From: Dermatemys mawii
Taxonomy: Eukaryota; Chordata; Testudines; Dermatemydidae
Assembly (NCBI GenBank): GCA_007922305.1
Contig: ML677341.1
Location: 66,978,409-67,042,408 of the forward strand
Length of the DNA: 64,000 nt
Direction: 5' to 3'
Below the pieces are notes generated by a model. That model was not told the origin of the DNA. It was given only the letters and a program-made list of their open reading frames with translations, and made no database searches. Below are positions 9,927 through 22,212 of the stretch, one piece after another. Position 1 is the stretch's first letter, and every line of letters begins with the position of its first letter. The position numbers and the translations under genes were made by a program.

Positions 9927-12900
9927 TCCTACGTGGATCATTTCTCAGCTTGAAAGCTCAGCCAATCGTGACATTAGGAAATAACATTTTAACAGAATAG
10001 GCTCTGACCACAACATATGTAAACACAAGTGTGTTATATATTCTCAGCTGTGTTGAGGGAGACTTAAATCTTTGCTCTACTACTCCTGTTACTACTACTA
10101 TATGAAAATCTAGTTATTGCATCAAGTAACACTGAAAAAACACAGTGCAGGTGTTTTTAATTCTTGAAATAAAAATGAAGAAAATGATAGGTTAAATGTT
10201 GTAAAATGCACCCATTTGGTGATGAGTTACTGACTGTGTTAAGACAGGATTTTTTTCTGTGCGATAGTTATCCTACTATCTTGAGCATGGTCATGGCAGC
10301 TTGGAAATTCTTTGTTTAATATTGTGTACATATGTATAATTTGGTCTATTTGTACAAAAACAGGCACGTTTACTATTATACAGAACACCTCAAATAAGTA
10401 AATCTTAGTGCAGAGTTTTACTGCATTTTTTTTTTAAACAAATTGCTAAAAATATCTGATAGAGAAGTTAAGTGGTATGGAATATTGGATAAAAAGCCCC
10501 AAACGAAAGTGTCTTCTGCAACTTGCTGAGCGCCTCCTGTAAGGCAGAACATGGAGCATGCTCAATTCCAACAGAAGTCAATGAGCAATACCCTACTTCA
10601 TTGGAATTAATGATGCACGGCAAGCACAGTGGGAGGTGAAGTTGTTCAGAGTCTTACAACATTTTCACCAATTCGCAGCTATGGAGTGCCTTAGTTCCTT
10701 TCATGGAAATTGCTTTTTAAGTGCCGAGTATTCATAGTTATATACTGTTGCGTGCCACCATTGGTGAGCATGGTGCTTTATAGGCAAATAAGATGAAGTT
10801 GCTGCCCTGATGATTAGCTGACTCTGCACCATATATTAGAAATTTTGTACTATGTTTTGGTTTAACAAGATACTTTGCCTTCTCTTGCTCCCAGGTTGTT
10901 AATGAAATAAGGTAAATAGATGCATGAAATAAAAATGTTTGTACAAATACATAGAAAACTGTTAACATGTGTGGCTACTGAATTTTGACTTTGATAGGAG
11001 TCACTAATTGATACTTATATAACTGTGTTTGTTTCAAGGGAAAATATGTTTAAGAATTATATTCATTATTGGTAATTCTTGAGATTTTTATCAAATTTCA
11101 TATTATTTGGGGTTTTTAAATCCCTAGCTACTGATGGTTTGTGATTAGGTGAGAATCTCAGCTTTCATTTAATAAAAAACATAAGTGTCTGTTCTTTGTT
11201 GTTGTGGTGAAAAAGCTTGAAAATGTTACTGAACGTCTATAAAAGAAAACTACCACGTTTTATTATTTTCTTAAAATATGTTGCAAATCTCAATATTTTG
11301 GGATAAGGGGGGCTGACTCATTATTTTTGAATGCTCAGGGATTGGCAGTATTGTAAATTTGTATATAGTTTAGGGATGATAAATTATGCATTTCCAGGTT
11401 AAGTGAAAGATCATTTTTATTTAGCAACTTTTGTTTTAAAATTTCATGTCTCCTTAAAATGGGCACAGAAGTGGAAGTTGAACATTATTTACATAAAACT
11501 TCTCTAGTGTATTTTCTTTGCTCCCACACACATCTGTGTACAAGAGTTTTTAAGGGATTGATGTGCATTCAATCAGCATTCACTGAATTAGTTATGTTAA
11601 TCAGCAAAGTATGATTACAGATCCCTTCCGCTCCCCAAGAGTTTAGTTATCTTATGGTGTCCATACAATGGGATTGCTTCTTGACTCTTTCTAGGATGAC
11701 TTCCAGTCTTTTTATGTTGAAACATAATTTAAAGTAAAATACTTTGATCTCTAGAGTGTTCTAGTTATTTCTAGAATTTTTCAACTGTAAAGTGTATGGT
11801 TAAAGTTCATTTCATTTTAGAATAATTTAAAGTCACCATTATGGTGCTTCACCTTGATCTTATCAAATCAGCGTTAACATTCGTGCAATCTAGTGGATCT
11901 CTTGTTTAATATCTCATTGGGTTTCTAAACATCCTTCTTTTAAAAATAAATTCAGATTAATTTGTATTAGAAGATACTAATGATTTTGTAATTATACCCT
12001 GTTTTCTTATCTTAGTTATATAAAGATAATTGTAAATTTCAACTCTGAAAGGGACTGTAGAGTAGTGGTATATAAATCCAAAACTAATGTTCAACTCTGT
12101 GTATAGCCCTCCTGCTATATATACTATCTCCTGCAATGTTTTCTTTAACATGAGTCAGAAATCTACCCTTGCTCCCAGTCTGCAGTTATTAGTCCTATGT
12201 AGAGTACAAAACTGCATATGAACTAAAAATGAAATATATTGAGATCACATTACTAAACCTACATTATGAGATCTTCATGCTACTAGAGAATGTTTGTTGC
12301 AGAGAGAGATTAAAAGGAACTGCAGTGAAACTTGTTCAAATGTTCAGTCTTCAAGATTGTGGCCTGATTTTTTTCCATCTCAGGAAAGTATAGGCATGGT
12401 TGTCCCACTATTCCACCTCCTGACCATTCTCCTGGGTGAATTTAAAACATTGGATCCTGCTAACACCTACATGTTTACCTGAGTCAGTAACTGATTGCAA
12501 CATATTACATTCCTGGGAAACTGGCATTGCAGGCTTTTCTTTGCCCTATTACTGGGATGTCTGACGAGCCATAATTAGGCTTTTGTCTAATTTAGGTTAC
12601 CAAAAAAGTTTAAAGGAAGCTCTGCTTGTTTGGAGGTGCTGTGCACACTCAATGCTTCTTTCTCATGGGCCATCAAACTTCATTATAGGCTCTGCTTTCT
12701 CTGCTTAAGTGGTAAAATTCTTTTCTGGAGCAGATTTTTTTTTTAAATCCTGTGAAAAATCATTTGAGTTGGTGAATGAAAGGGTGGAACTTGTAATTAA
12801 CTATCCCAGAAAACAGTTTAGCCAGCTGGGCAGGAGACCAGTGCCTCTGCTGGGCCTTATATGATCCCAGAGGAAGGGAACATTGCGTTTGCAAACCCAA

Positions 12901-14149
12901 ATCAAAATAGAAATTAAAGAAACGTGGTTTGAATTAAATCTTTTTTTTTCCCCCTGAGGACTTTATAAAAGAAACATTTTCAGAGTTCTGCAGGGTAAAG
13001 TTTTCTATAGATATATGATAGCAATTCAGTATTTGCAGATGAAACGTTTCTATTTTGTGACCAGATAGCCTAAAAATACTCAAAATCATGAGTCATCCCC
13101 ACCTACCCCCCAAAAAAAAAAGAAAAAAGAAACCACCATGAGGGTTTGGGAGGATTTTTTTGGTTGTTTTTTGTGGGTTTTTTAAGAACATGGTATCTTT
13201 TTATTGCCGTTTGGGTTACATCCACTTTGCATTTTTCAAACATTTCTCCACAACCAAAAGCTAGAAAACATTTTGTTGTTGTTGTGTTTTGTTGGAAACT
13301 GAGATTCTCATGGAATCTCAATTCCAGGATCTGAAGCTTTAAATAAAATACCAGATATCACAAAAGTTGGTAACAATTGATACCCAACAAAGTAAAACTA
13401 CTACAAAGTGCAAATTAATCCAAGAATCTCAGTGCATGTAACATATACAAAATATTCTGAATAGAGCAGGCATTCATTAAGGGTTGAAATCATTCAAGTT
13501 TCTAACTCAAAATCCTAAAAATATTGAAGTACAGGACTGGTAAACACTAGGGATAAGACAAACAGAAAACTCTCAGTGTTCACAGAATACCAAATAATAG
13601 GGTTGGTAATAAAAGTATTGCCATGTACCTACCAATTTCACTTCTCCCTCCCTCCCAATCTACTACAGAGGGCTTAGGACTGAGTGAGTAAGAAAGTTGG
13701 GCATCAGGAGAGAAGGAGATTCAGGAGCTGGTGATGTAGTAGGAGGCAGTGGGGAGGGCTGAAATGAGGCTATTGCACACAGGGTATAGTATATCTAAAA
13801 TGGCTCCTGCCCATGATGGTGGCCTCCATATTATGTTTTCATAACCCATATTCTCTCTTTTTATTTTATGTGAGGAGAGGAAGCTGATACTCACACCTAC
13901 TTATTTTTTACTACATACAGCCACCACCAAGACAGCCCAGGAGTGGGACTAAATCAGCTCATGGATGGAAGAATAGCTGGTTGAATCTAAGAAAATGTTT
14001 GTTGATAGGCAGAGCAAAGCACACTGAAGAATTTGTAACCACAGTGCATTCTCCTTTTGGTTGAAAGGATACCTCCATAGCTGGTCAGTTCAGTCTGCAG
14101 TTTAGGCATGTTCCAGGAGTCCTGGCTGGCATTAATCTCTAACGTAGCA

Positions 14150-14690
14150 GCCTTTCTCCAGGCTCTGTCCCATCCTGGTGGACTCTGACTTAACTTCAGC
14201 TATTCAAACCTTTGTCAACCCTTTTCTGGACTGTAGCAATGCAAGATACCTGAGTATGAAGCCTTCATTGCTTAGGCAACTCCAGCTAATACAGAACACT
14301 GCAGTACATTTGCTCAGCAACACAGGCTACCACAAACTCATTAAAACTGTCATTCTCTCTCAGTGCTAGTTTCCCATAGAATATCAAGTTAACTTCTGAG
14401 TCCTCACCCTCAAAGTACTCATTGGCCTGGGTCCAGAATACCTAAAATATCACCTAAATTTTCAGGATGAAGGCCATTGTTGACAACTCTGGTCCTAAGG
14501 CACAATGGAATTCTCTATCTTATGGGTAAAGTTTGTCAGTTCAGGAGCCAGAACTTTCTTGGAGACATGCTTGAGACTGTGGAACGAACTCCCACAGGAA
14601 GTAAGGACCGCCATAAACTTCACCACCTTCTGCTCCAAGAGCAAGGTGCACTTCAACGTGCCTTCTCTAATTTAAACATGGAGCAGTAAA
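14150..14690 (+). mobile_element. degraded non-LTR retrotransposon (LINE) fragment
   Basis: Frames here read like the C-terminal part of an L2/CR1-group reverse transcriptase: 'FLDCSNARYL', 'RQLQLIQNTAVHLLSN', then in another frame 'LLTLKVLIGLGPEYL', and 'RARTFLGDMLETVE' near the end. In this clade the order LDYCN, LQLVQNAAARLL, F-KALHGLGP and LW-LP is typical. Frameshifts and stops separate the pieces, so it is a dead 5'-truncated copy. Exact limits are uncertain. Confidence 0.62.
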
Positions 14691-15090
14691 TACATTTAAA
14701 ACAAAACTAAACTCTACCAAAATAAGACTGTATTGCCTGCACAGTTCTCCCACTGGGGAGATGATGAGCAAGAATGAACCACATGTGACAGATGCAAGTC
14801 TGTCCTGTAATGCACCATTGGAAGTTGGTCAGATATGTGTATGTGCTGAGGGCAGAATAAGAACCTATTTAAAATAGTGCAGAATAGAACAGAATTCGAA
14901 TAGTCAAAATGCCAGTATTTGTATACAGATTTAATGTGAATATACGGTTTTGTTCCATTTTTAGAAAGTACATTACGCTTAGCAGCAAAGGTGTTAGTCA
15001 CTTAATTTTAAAGATTCCATAGACTAATATAACGCAAAACAATATGACGTTGCTGTGAGATACTTCAACATCTACATTTTGATTTTCAGA

Positions 15091-15442
15091 AGTGACAAAG
15101 AGTCCTGTGGCACCTTAAAGACTAACCAAAGTATTAGAGCATAAGCTTTTGTGGGCTAATACCCACTTTGTCAGATGCAAGTCTGGCATAATCTCTCACT
15201 GTAGTCTGTGCAGTATGTAGAGAGTAATGTTTTCACCTTCAGTCCATTAGGTATGATGTCCATCTGTTTGCATTTGGAGAGAAAGATGATATCTGTCTGT
15301 ATTTGTGCAAGTTTCTTCATGAGGTTGATGGATTTCCACTCCATACAGCTAAATGCAGTGCCTTGCATGTTGTCAAGAATCAGAGGGGTAGCCGTGTTAG
15401 TCTGGAATCGCATTCCAAACTAACACGGCTACCCCTCTGATT
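15091..15442. mobile_element. foldback DNA element (GTGGCACCTTAAAGACTAAC family)
   Basis: The left part contains AGTCCTGTGGCACCTTAAAG and AAGCTTTTGTGGGCTAATAC, words shared with copies at 27778-27986, 30985-31146 and 41350-41450. The right end is a near-perfect hairpin at 15378-15442 built on 'CAGAGGGGTAGCCGTGTTAG'. About 200 bp of unrelated sequence separates the two parts. This family is common in turtle and crocodilian DNA; I do not assign its superfamily. Confidence 0.6.
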
Positions 15443-16309
15443 TTGATTTTCGATAACAGTAAATCCTTGCCATTGAACAAAGTACTACGGGGCGCTGCTT
15501 CAGTATTCTGGTTGTAACCTGGCATAATTTGGAACTGAAATGTTACACTTGATGTCCTGTTATTTGCATCATTGCTTGCCTATTGATATCCTAGCAAAAC
15601 GCCAGACCAGTTTTCCAGCTGTTCCTAAACTTTTGTTGGTAGTGTAGCCATTGACTTACCACAAAAATGTTTACTTCAGTTTTGTATAGTGTCATTGACC
15701 CTAAAGAATACTTGCTATCCTTTAGTATTATGGTGCATTACTTTTACATCACCATTCTTGTATTTATTGACATTAAACTTTATTAAGTTCCTATATTCTT
15801 AAGAATATTTTCCTACAAAGGCTTTTTGGTAGATGAAGGTATGTTCTTTTTGCTCCGCAGTACAATATATTGAAAAGCACTATATCCATTATATAATCTA
15901 TGGAATTTGGACAATCTTAGTAGTTTCCTATAAATTGGCACAGATGGTTTATGAAGCCCAATTACTCTCTTCAGCATGCAGAGCTAAGTATTTTATATTT
16001 TCAAAAATCAAATGAAAATACCTTGTTAGCTAGAAGGAAAATGGAAAATGTGATTGCATAACTATAGCATCATTTAACAGAGACCTCTCCCTTTATGCCC
16101 AACTTCACTATTCATGGTACGTTAAAGCACCTGTTTTTCTGGCAATATAAACCTGGGTAGCATGATTTTCTGATATACTTTGTACTTCTCATCTTCCTAA
16201 ACCAAAAAAACAAAACAAAACAGGCACACATGCTGTTTTTGGAGAAAACTGTGTAATTGCTGTTGAGACAGGGACTCTGCAGATAGAAGTATTACAGTAG
16301 AAGCTCACT

Positions 16310-16532
16310 AAGGATATGTCTACCCTTGGTTGGACCAAGTCAGCTGACTCATGCTTGCAGGGCTCAGACTAACGGACTGTTTCATTATAGAGTAGACATT
16401 TGGGCTTGGGCTGCAACCTCTCACAGGGTAATAGAGCGTGAATGTCTGCACCGTAATCAGACAGCCCCTTAGCCTGAGTCAGCTGGCATGGGCCAGCCAT
16501 AGGTTTTTAATTTCAGTGTAGACATAACCCTT
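16310..16532. mobile_element. MITE, TGTCTACAC-type ends
   Basis: The left end AAGGATATGTCTACCCTT and the right end AGTGTAGACATAACCCTT are inverted repeats of each other with few mismatches. The interior has no coding capacity. The terminal motif is shared with the elements at 8977, 23863, 42071, 52341 and 52617, but the interior differs. Confidence 0.62.
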
Positions 16533-16554
16533 TGGATCAGTCCTTAAGGCCCCA

Positions 16555-16665
16555 AGCCTGCAAGTGTTTTTTCTGTGTGCTTAACTTTATGCCTGTGAGA
16601 AGTCCCCCAGTTACTTCAATGGGATTACTCACTTGCGTAAAGTTAAGCATGTGCTTAAGTATTTA
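16555..16665 (+). repeat. old SINE/LINE-like repeat ('CTTCAATGGGATTACTCAC')
   Basis: The stretch includes 'CCCAGTTACTTCAATGGG' and 'GTAAAGTTAAGCATGTGC'. The TTCAATGGG word recurs in the window near 2906 and 52977, pointing to an ancient shared repeat. The family is not assigned. Confidence 0.35.
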
Positions 16666-17514
16666 TATGATCATGCTGATAACTGTGAAACCCATTGCTG
16701 ATCCCCTCATTTTGCAAATGATTAAGAAGGTGAATATAATGAAACAAAGATCATGCGTCAAAAAATATGCTTTCACTTATTTTGACATATTGTTTAACAC
16801 TATATTGTAGCTACTACAGAAGTAGGTACTCTGGTATACTACGTTCACAAAATACGTTTAAGAAATTAAGTTTTAGTGAGATGCAATCTTACTGTACACC
16901 ATGTTATAGTTGAGAAGTTTGTGAGACTGATCAGTTTTATGCATCAGCAGTGTGAAAATTTGGATTTTCTACTATTCAGGTGAGAAATTTCAAATAATTA
17001 CTTTTTTAAAACCTGCAGATATGTGACTTGCTTTAACATTGCTCATCCTCCACAAAAAAGAATTAATAGGGAAATCACCTATCCTGGTTATCCTGACTTC
17101 TATAAAACACACAAACCATGAAACATTCATTACCCAAACTTTTCTTGTCTCTGGCAATATTGCTCTTAACTTGTTGAACGTGTACTTTTTCATTTTAAGG
17201 CTGTCATTACAGTTTATTGTGAAGAAGCTCTTTGATGGTTTGGCAGAGACTTCCTCAATTTAAAAAAATCCAGGGATTATTTATTAGCTGTTTGTTATCT
17301 TTATTGTTGCAGTACCTTTATCTATAACTTTTCATACTCATTTGAGCCTTTAAACCTATACAAAGAGTAAGGTTGTACGATGATCGCTTAAAACTGAACT
17401 TGGACTGAGTGTGCTCTCCTGTAACTTGCCAGAAAGTAAGATGCTTAGTAATTGGAGATTATTAGTTGCTTTGCCCTTCCCCCCTGCATTTAGTACAAAG
17501 GCTTCTTTGTTAAC

Positions 17515-17534
17515 TTCTTTAACTCTGACTAAAC
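17515..17534 (+). other. VEZT: U12-type branch site and AC 3' splice site
   Basis: TTCTTTAAC at 17515-17523 differs from the U12 branch consensus TTCCTTAAC at one base. The intron then ends TCTGACTAAAC. The next bases C TAC CCT CTG complete N-Y-P-L of vezatin. The AG at 17550-17551 is therefore inside the exon (codon pair Ala-Glu) and is not the splice site. Confidence 0.85.
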
Positions 17535-17682
17535 CTACCCTCTGAATGCAGAGAGTGACAACGTGACCAACTACATCTGTGTAGTTCCTTTTAAGGAACT
17601 GGGTCTGGGTGTGAGTGAAGAGCAGGTTTCTGAAGAGGAGGCGCACAACCTCACAGATGGCTTCAGCCTGCCGGCACTCAAG
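17535..17682 (+). CDS. VEZT: vezatin exon ([10 protein letters not shown]...FSLPALK)
   Basis: The first base completes Asn. The exon then reads [20 protein letters not shown] and on to [29 protein letters not shown]. This block is very close to human vezatin as I remember it. It ends in phase 0 at AAG before the donor GTAATC. It lies within the Pfam vezatin-type region, on the cytoplasmic side after the membrane hairpin. The open frames on both strands around this exon (up to 111 aa on the opposite strand) are shadows. Confidence 0.95.
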
Positions 17683-18299
17683 GTAATCCATCCCAGAAGG
17701 GAGAATACATGCTTACATACAGAGTCATGCAAATCCATTTCAGTTGTGACGATACCCTGCTGCTGTTGTTTCAGATATCTGATTTTTCTCCCCCTACTTG
17801 TGTCAGTCTGTAGAATACAGTACATTTAAAGAGCCCTAAGTGAGATTCATGAATGCTTCAGAAGCTCATCTTGCATATTTTTATAACTATTGGCTTTTCA
17901 AAGGATTTAAATTTAACATTTAATGAAAGAAATGATGTGCAGTGCAGAATAGGGTGTTGGGTTGTCTAAATCATTCTTTTATTTAACAAAAGAAAATTAC
18001 CATTCACAAATCAGTCTCTTCCCAAATGTTGTATTTAATGCTATGATTTAATTTAATCAGTTATGATGAAAAAGTCCATAAAGTAATTTCTCAATTTGTA
18101 CATGTCTCTTGGGTAATCCCTTGTTACCCATCTTGACTTTAACAAAAAGAGAGGCATTCTAAAGATGAAGACTGCTGGTAATTGAAAATGGAAAAAGCCA
18201 CATTTATTTATGCAGCAGGGTTCATAAGCTGAACACTCATAAGCATCATGAATCAGTATGCTACTTTGATCTTTGAAAAATGTTTAAACAGAATGGCAG

Positions 18300-21200
18300 A
18301 CGTCTAATGATCTTTAAACTAGGAATTTGGGCGAGATGATTGGGAGATGCTCATTTAATCTCCACACCTAATTCTGATATTGAGTGGGAGGAAAATCAAG
18401 TAAAAGAGGATACTGCAATGGAGAGAAGAAAAACAGAGGGTAGGAGAATGGACAAGAGGAAAGATAGTGTTAATCCTAATGACAGTAACAGCCAGGTATG
18501 TGATACTGGTAGTAAAATGACTGTACCTAATCGGGTGAGGAATCTGAATGAAGCCCAGCAGAAACAACTAAAATATCTGTACACCAAGGCAAGGAGCCTA
18601 GGTAACAACATGAAGGATCTAGAACTACTGGTGCAGAAAGTGAAACCAGATAGTATAGTGATAACGGAAACATGGTGGAATAAGAGTTATGAGTGCAAAG
18701 CAGGTATTGATGGGTATATGCTGTTTGGTATAGACAGAAATAAAGATGACGATGATGGAGTAGCATTGCATATTAATGAGGAATAGACTCAAAAGAAATT
18801 AGAAGTGATGGAATGGATAAAACAAAATATGAGTCAAAATCACTTTGGGGAAGAAAGCTAACAGAATCTCACTGGGATAGCACTTGGGATCTGCTGCAGA
18901 TCCTGAGAGTCTCATTTGGCTATAAAATGATCTCTCTTGAATATTTTAAATATTAATGGGAATTGTGTGGTTATAGGAGACTTTAATTTTCCAACTGTAG
19001 ATTGGAGGACAAGTGCTACTAATAATGACAGGGCACAGATATCCTGAATATGATAGCTGACATTTCTTCACTAAATAGTCACTGAACCAACAAGAGGGGA
19101 TGACATTTTGAATTTAGTATTGGTAAGTGGCAAGGACCTCAGAGAAGAACTGGCTGTAGAGGACAACCTTGGCTAGAGTGATCATGAGTTTACTCAATTT
19201 AAACTAAATGGAAGGATACACAAAAATAGGTTGGTAACTTGAGTCCTTGATTTCAAAAGGACAAACTTTAAACAATTAAGGGAGTTAGTTAGGGAAGTGG
19301 ACTTGACTGAAGAACTCGAGTATCTGAATGTGGAGGAAGCTTGGAGTTAGCTTTTGGAACTTTGACTTACAGTATCTGGAGCCTGCATCCCAAGGAAGGG
19401 GCAAAAAATTATAGGGAAGGGAAATTTGTTCAAACTGGTTGGACAGGCATCTCAAACAGGTTATTAAGAGAAAGCAGAAAACCAACTAGGAATGGAAGAA
19501 GAGATGGATCAGCAAGGAAAACTGCCTCTTGCAGGTCAGGAAGTTGTAGGGGAAAAAGTAAGATCTGCCTAAAGCCAAGCAAAGCTGGACCTTCCAAAGG
19601 AAATTATAACCAACAATAAAAGATCCTCTAGCCGTATAAATAAAAAGAAAACAAGGAAAGAAAAGAGGTGAGACCACTAAACACTGAGTATTGGATAGAG
19701 ATTAAAGAAAATCTAGGTATGGCCTGGTACCTAAATGAATACTTTGCCTGGTACCTAAATGAATACTTCGCTTCAGTTTTCAATCAGAGTAATGAGGAGT
19801 TTGGGGACAGTGGTAGGATGGCTAATGGGAACTAGAATATGGAAGTAGAAATTACCACATCCAAGCCACAAGTCAAATTCAATAAGCTTAATGTGACATC
19901 CAAGAATATTAAAGGAACCAGCACATGAGATTGCAAGCCCTATAGGAAAGATTTTTAATAAATGTGTAAACTTGGGCATCGTACCCTATGACTGCTAACA
20001 TAGTGCTTATATTTAAGAAAGAAAAATACATGATCTGGGGAACTATAAGCCTATTAGTCTGACCTCAATGGTATGCCAGGTCTTAGAACAAATTTTGACA
20101 AAAGGAGTGGTTAAGGACATAGAGGTAAATGATGATTCGGATAAAATACAACATGGTTTTACAAAAGGTATCGTTCAGGCCAACCGAATCCCTTTCTTTG
20201 AGAAAATAACTGATTTTGTGGACAAAGGAAATGTAGCAGAACTATTTTACTTGGATTTCAGTAAAGCATTTGATACAGTTTCACATGGGAAATTATTAGT
20301 TACATTGGAGAAGATGACAATTAATATGAGAATTAAAAGATGCTTAAAGGGAAGACTATAATGGGCCATTCTGTGAAAGGTGAACTGTCAGGCTGAAGAG
20401 AGATTACTGGTGGAGTTCCTTAAAGTTTGGTTTTGGAACCAAGCTTATTTAACATTTTCATTAATGACCTTGGCACAAAAAGTGGGAGTGTGCTAATAAA
20501 ATTTGTGGATGACACAAAGTTGGAAGGGATTACCAATATGGAAGAGGACCAGAATATCATACAACCTTGAAAGCTGGGAGCAATAGAAATGAGATGAAGT
20601 TTAATAGTGCAGGGTCATGCGCTAAGAGATTTACAAGAAGAGTTTTTGCTATGAGCTGGGGACCTATCAGCTGGAAGCAACAGAGAAGGAAAAAGATGTT
20701 CAATCACAGGATGACTGTGAGCTGTGGCCATGAAAAAAGCTAATGCAATCCTAGGATGCATCGGGTGAGGTATTTTCAATAGCAACAGGGAAGTGTTATT
20801 TCCATTATACATGGCACTGGAGAGACCTAATCTGGAATACTGTGTGCAGTTTCCCATGTTTAAGAAAGATTAATTCAAACTGAAACAGGTGCAGAGAAGG
20901 TCTACTAGGATGATTAGAGGAATGAAGAACCTGCCTTATGAAAGGAGACTTAAGGAGCTTGGCTTGTTTAGCTTAACCAAATGAAGGCTGAGGTGAGATA
21001 CAATTGCTCTCTCTAAATACATCAGAGGGATAAACACCAGGGAGGGAGAGGAGATATTTAGGATAAGGACCAGAGCTGGCAGAAAAACAAGTGGATATAA
21101 ACTGGCCATCAACAAATTTAGGCTTGTAATTAGGCGAAGGTTTCTAACCATCAGGGGAGTAAAGTTCTGGAACAACCTTTCAAGGGGAGCAGTGGGAGCA

Positions 21201-21720
21201 AAAAACATAGCTTGTTTTAAGACTGAGCTTGTTAAATTTATGGAGGGGATCGTATGATGAGGTTGCCTAAAATGGCGTATGGCCTATCCGTGATTGCTGT
21301 TAGCAAATATCTCCAACAACTGGAGATAGGACAGTAGATGATGGGGGCTCTGAGTTACTACAGATAATTCTTTCCCAGGTGTCTGGCTAGTGGGTCATGC
21401 CCATATGGTCTAACTGATCATCACCTTTGGGATTGGGAATAAATTTTCTACCAGGTTAGATTGGCAAAGACCCTGGCGGGGGGGAGGGAGGGTGAGTTTG
21501 CCTTCCACTGCAGCATGGGGCATGTGCCACTTGCTGGTTTGAACTAGAATGAATGTTTGAGTCTCTGTAACCTGAAATCAAGATTTGAGGACTTCAATAA
21601 CTTAGCCAGATGTTATGAGCCTATTACAGGAATGGATGGGTTAAGTTTGTGGCCTGCAATTTGCAGAAAGTCAGCCTAGATGACATAATGGTCCCTTCTG
21701 GCCTTTGAGTCTGAGTCTTC
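18300..21720 (+). mobile_element. degraded CR1-type LINE (endonuclease and reverse transcriptase remnants)
   Basis: The frame at 18340-18786 contains 'YLYTKARSLGNNMKDLELLV', 'DSIVITETWWN' and 'IDGYMLFGIDRNK', the order of a CR1 apurinic endonuclease. The frame at 20068-20361 has 'VCQVLEQILTKG', 'QHGFTKG' and 'YLDFSKAFDTVSH' (RT motif A). Further on 'GGVP', a stop, then 'LFNIFINDL' and 'KFVDDTKLEG' (motif C, V for the usual A) are seen in broken frames. The 3' end 'AATGGTCCCTTCTGGCC' near 21690 is CR1-like. Stops and frameshifts make it inactive. A 24-26-bp internal duplication is visible at about 19720-19770. LINE and gene lie in the same orientation. Confidence 0.82.
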
Positions 21721-22120
21721 TTTTGAGATCTTGAATATCCCAACTTTGCATGAATAAATGTGTGCTGTTGAAAGAAGATCTCATCTCTTCAGAAGTCTGA
21801 TTGTTTTCAGTTCAGGCATTTTTTGTTTTATGATCTTAGAAAAAATCGTTATTATTTGACTCTTGTGTTGGTTTTATTGTGTTATATTTTATTAAGTAAT
21901 CTTAGAACATAATTTCTTTTGTTCTCGCAGTAAGTATTGTCAATAATAAAGGCTGATAAGCTTTGAGGCTTAGTTTTGAGTAGACAGCTTTGCTAAATGG
22001 CAGCTTTTGGTTTTCATACATTGCAGTTCTAGTAGGAATTATGCAGATCAAGTTACTTTTCCACTCTTCTTTGGGCAGCAGAAACCATAATTGTCATAAT
22101 TTGTAAATGCTTCCAAATCC

Positions 22121-22212
22121 AGGCTTTGTTTATATGCATTTTACACTGGTTTAACTAAAATCAATTTTTAAATTGATTTAAACTAGTGCAAACCCCGTTG
22201 TGGACACTAAAA
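22121..22212. repeat. short palindromic MITE-like element
   Basis: 'TTTACACTGGTTTAACTAAA' and 'TTTAAACTAGTGCAAA' face each other around 'AATCAATTTTTAAATTGATT', which is itself palindromic. This would fold into one long imperfect hairpin. I could not assign a family. Confidence 0.45.

Larger units (their letters stand above)
3285..17534 (+). other. VEZT: VEZT intron, U12-type AT-AC, 14.25 kb
   Basis: The intron starts ATATCCTTTTT, a full match to the minor-spliceosome 5' splice-site consensus ATATCCTT. It ends in AC after a branch-site-like TTCTTTAAC at 17515-17523, so the branch A lies about 12 bases from the 3' end, the spacing typical of U12 introns. Joining the flanks gives AA+C TAC CCT CTG AAT, that is N-Y-P-L-N, agreeing with remembered human vezatin. 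The interior carries two hAT-like elements, three TGTCTACAC-type MITEs, a LINE fragment, an inverted-repeat element at about 15091-15442 and old repeats. Stretches such as 10.0-13.1 kb show nothing recognisable. Confidence 0.88.

Noticed and set aside
17356..17825. - strand frames of 84-111 aa over the VEZT exon
   Set aside because: Antisense shadows of a real + strand exon.
18355..18766. - strand frames opposite the LINE endonuclease
   Set aside because: Shadows of the LINE coding strand.
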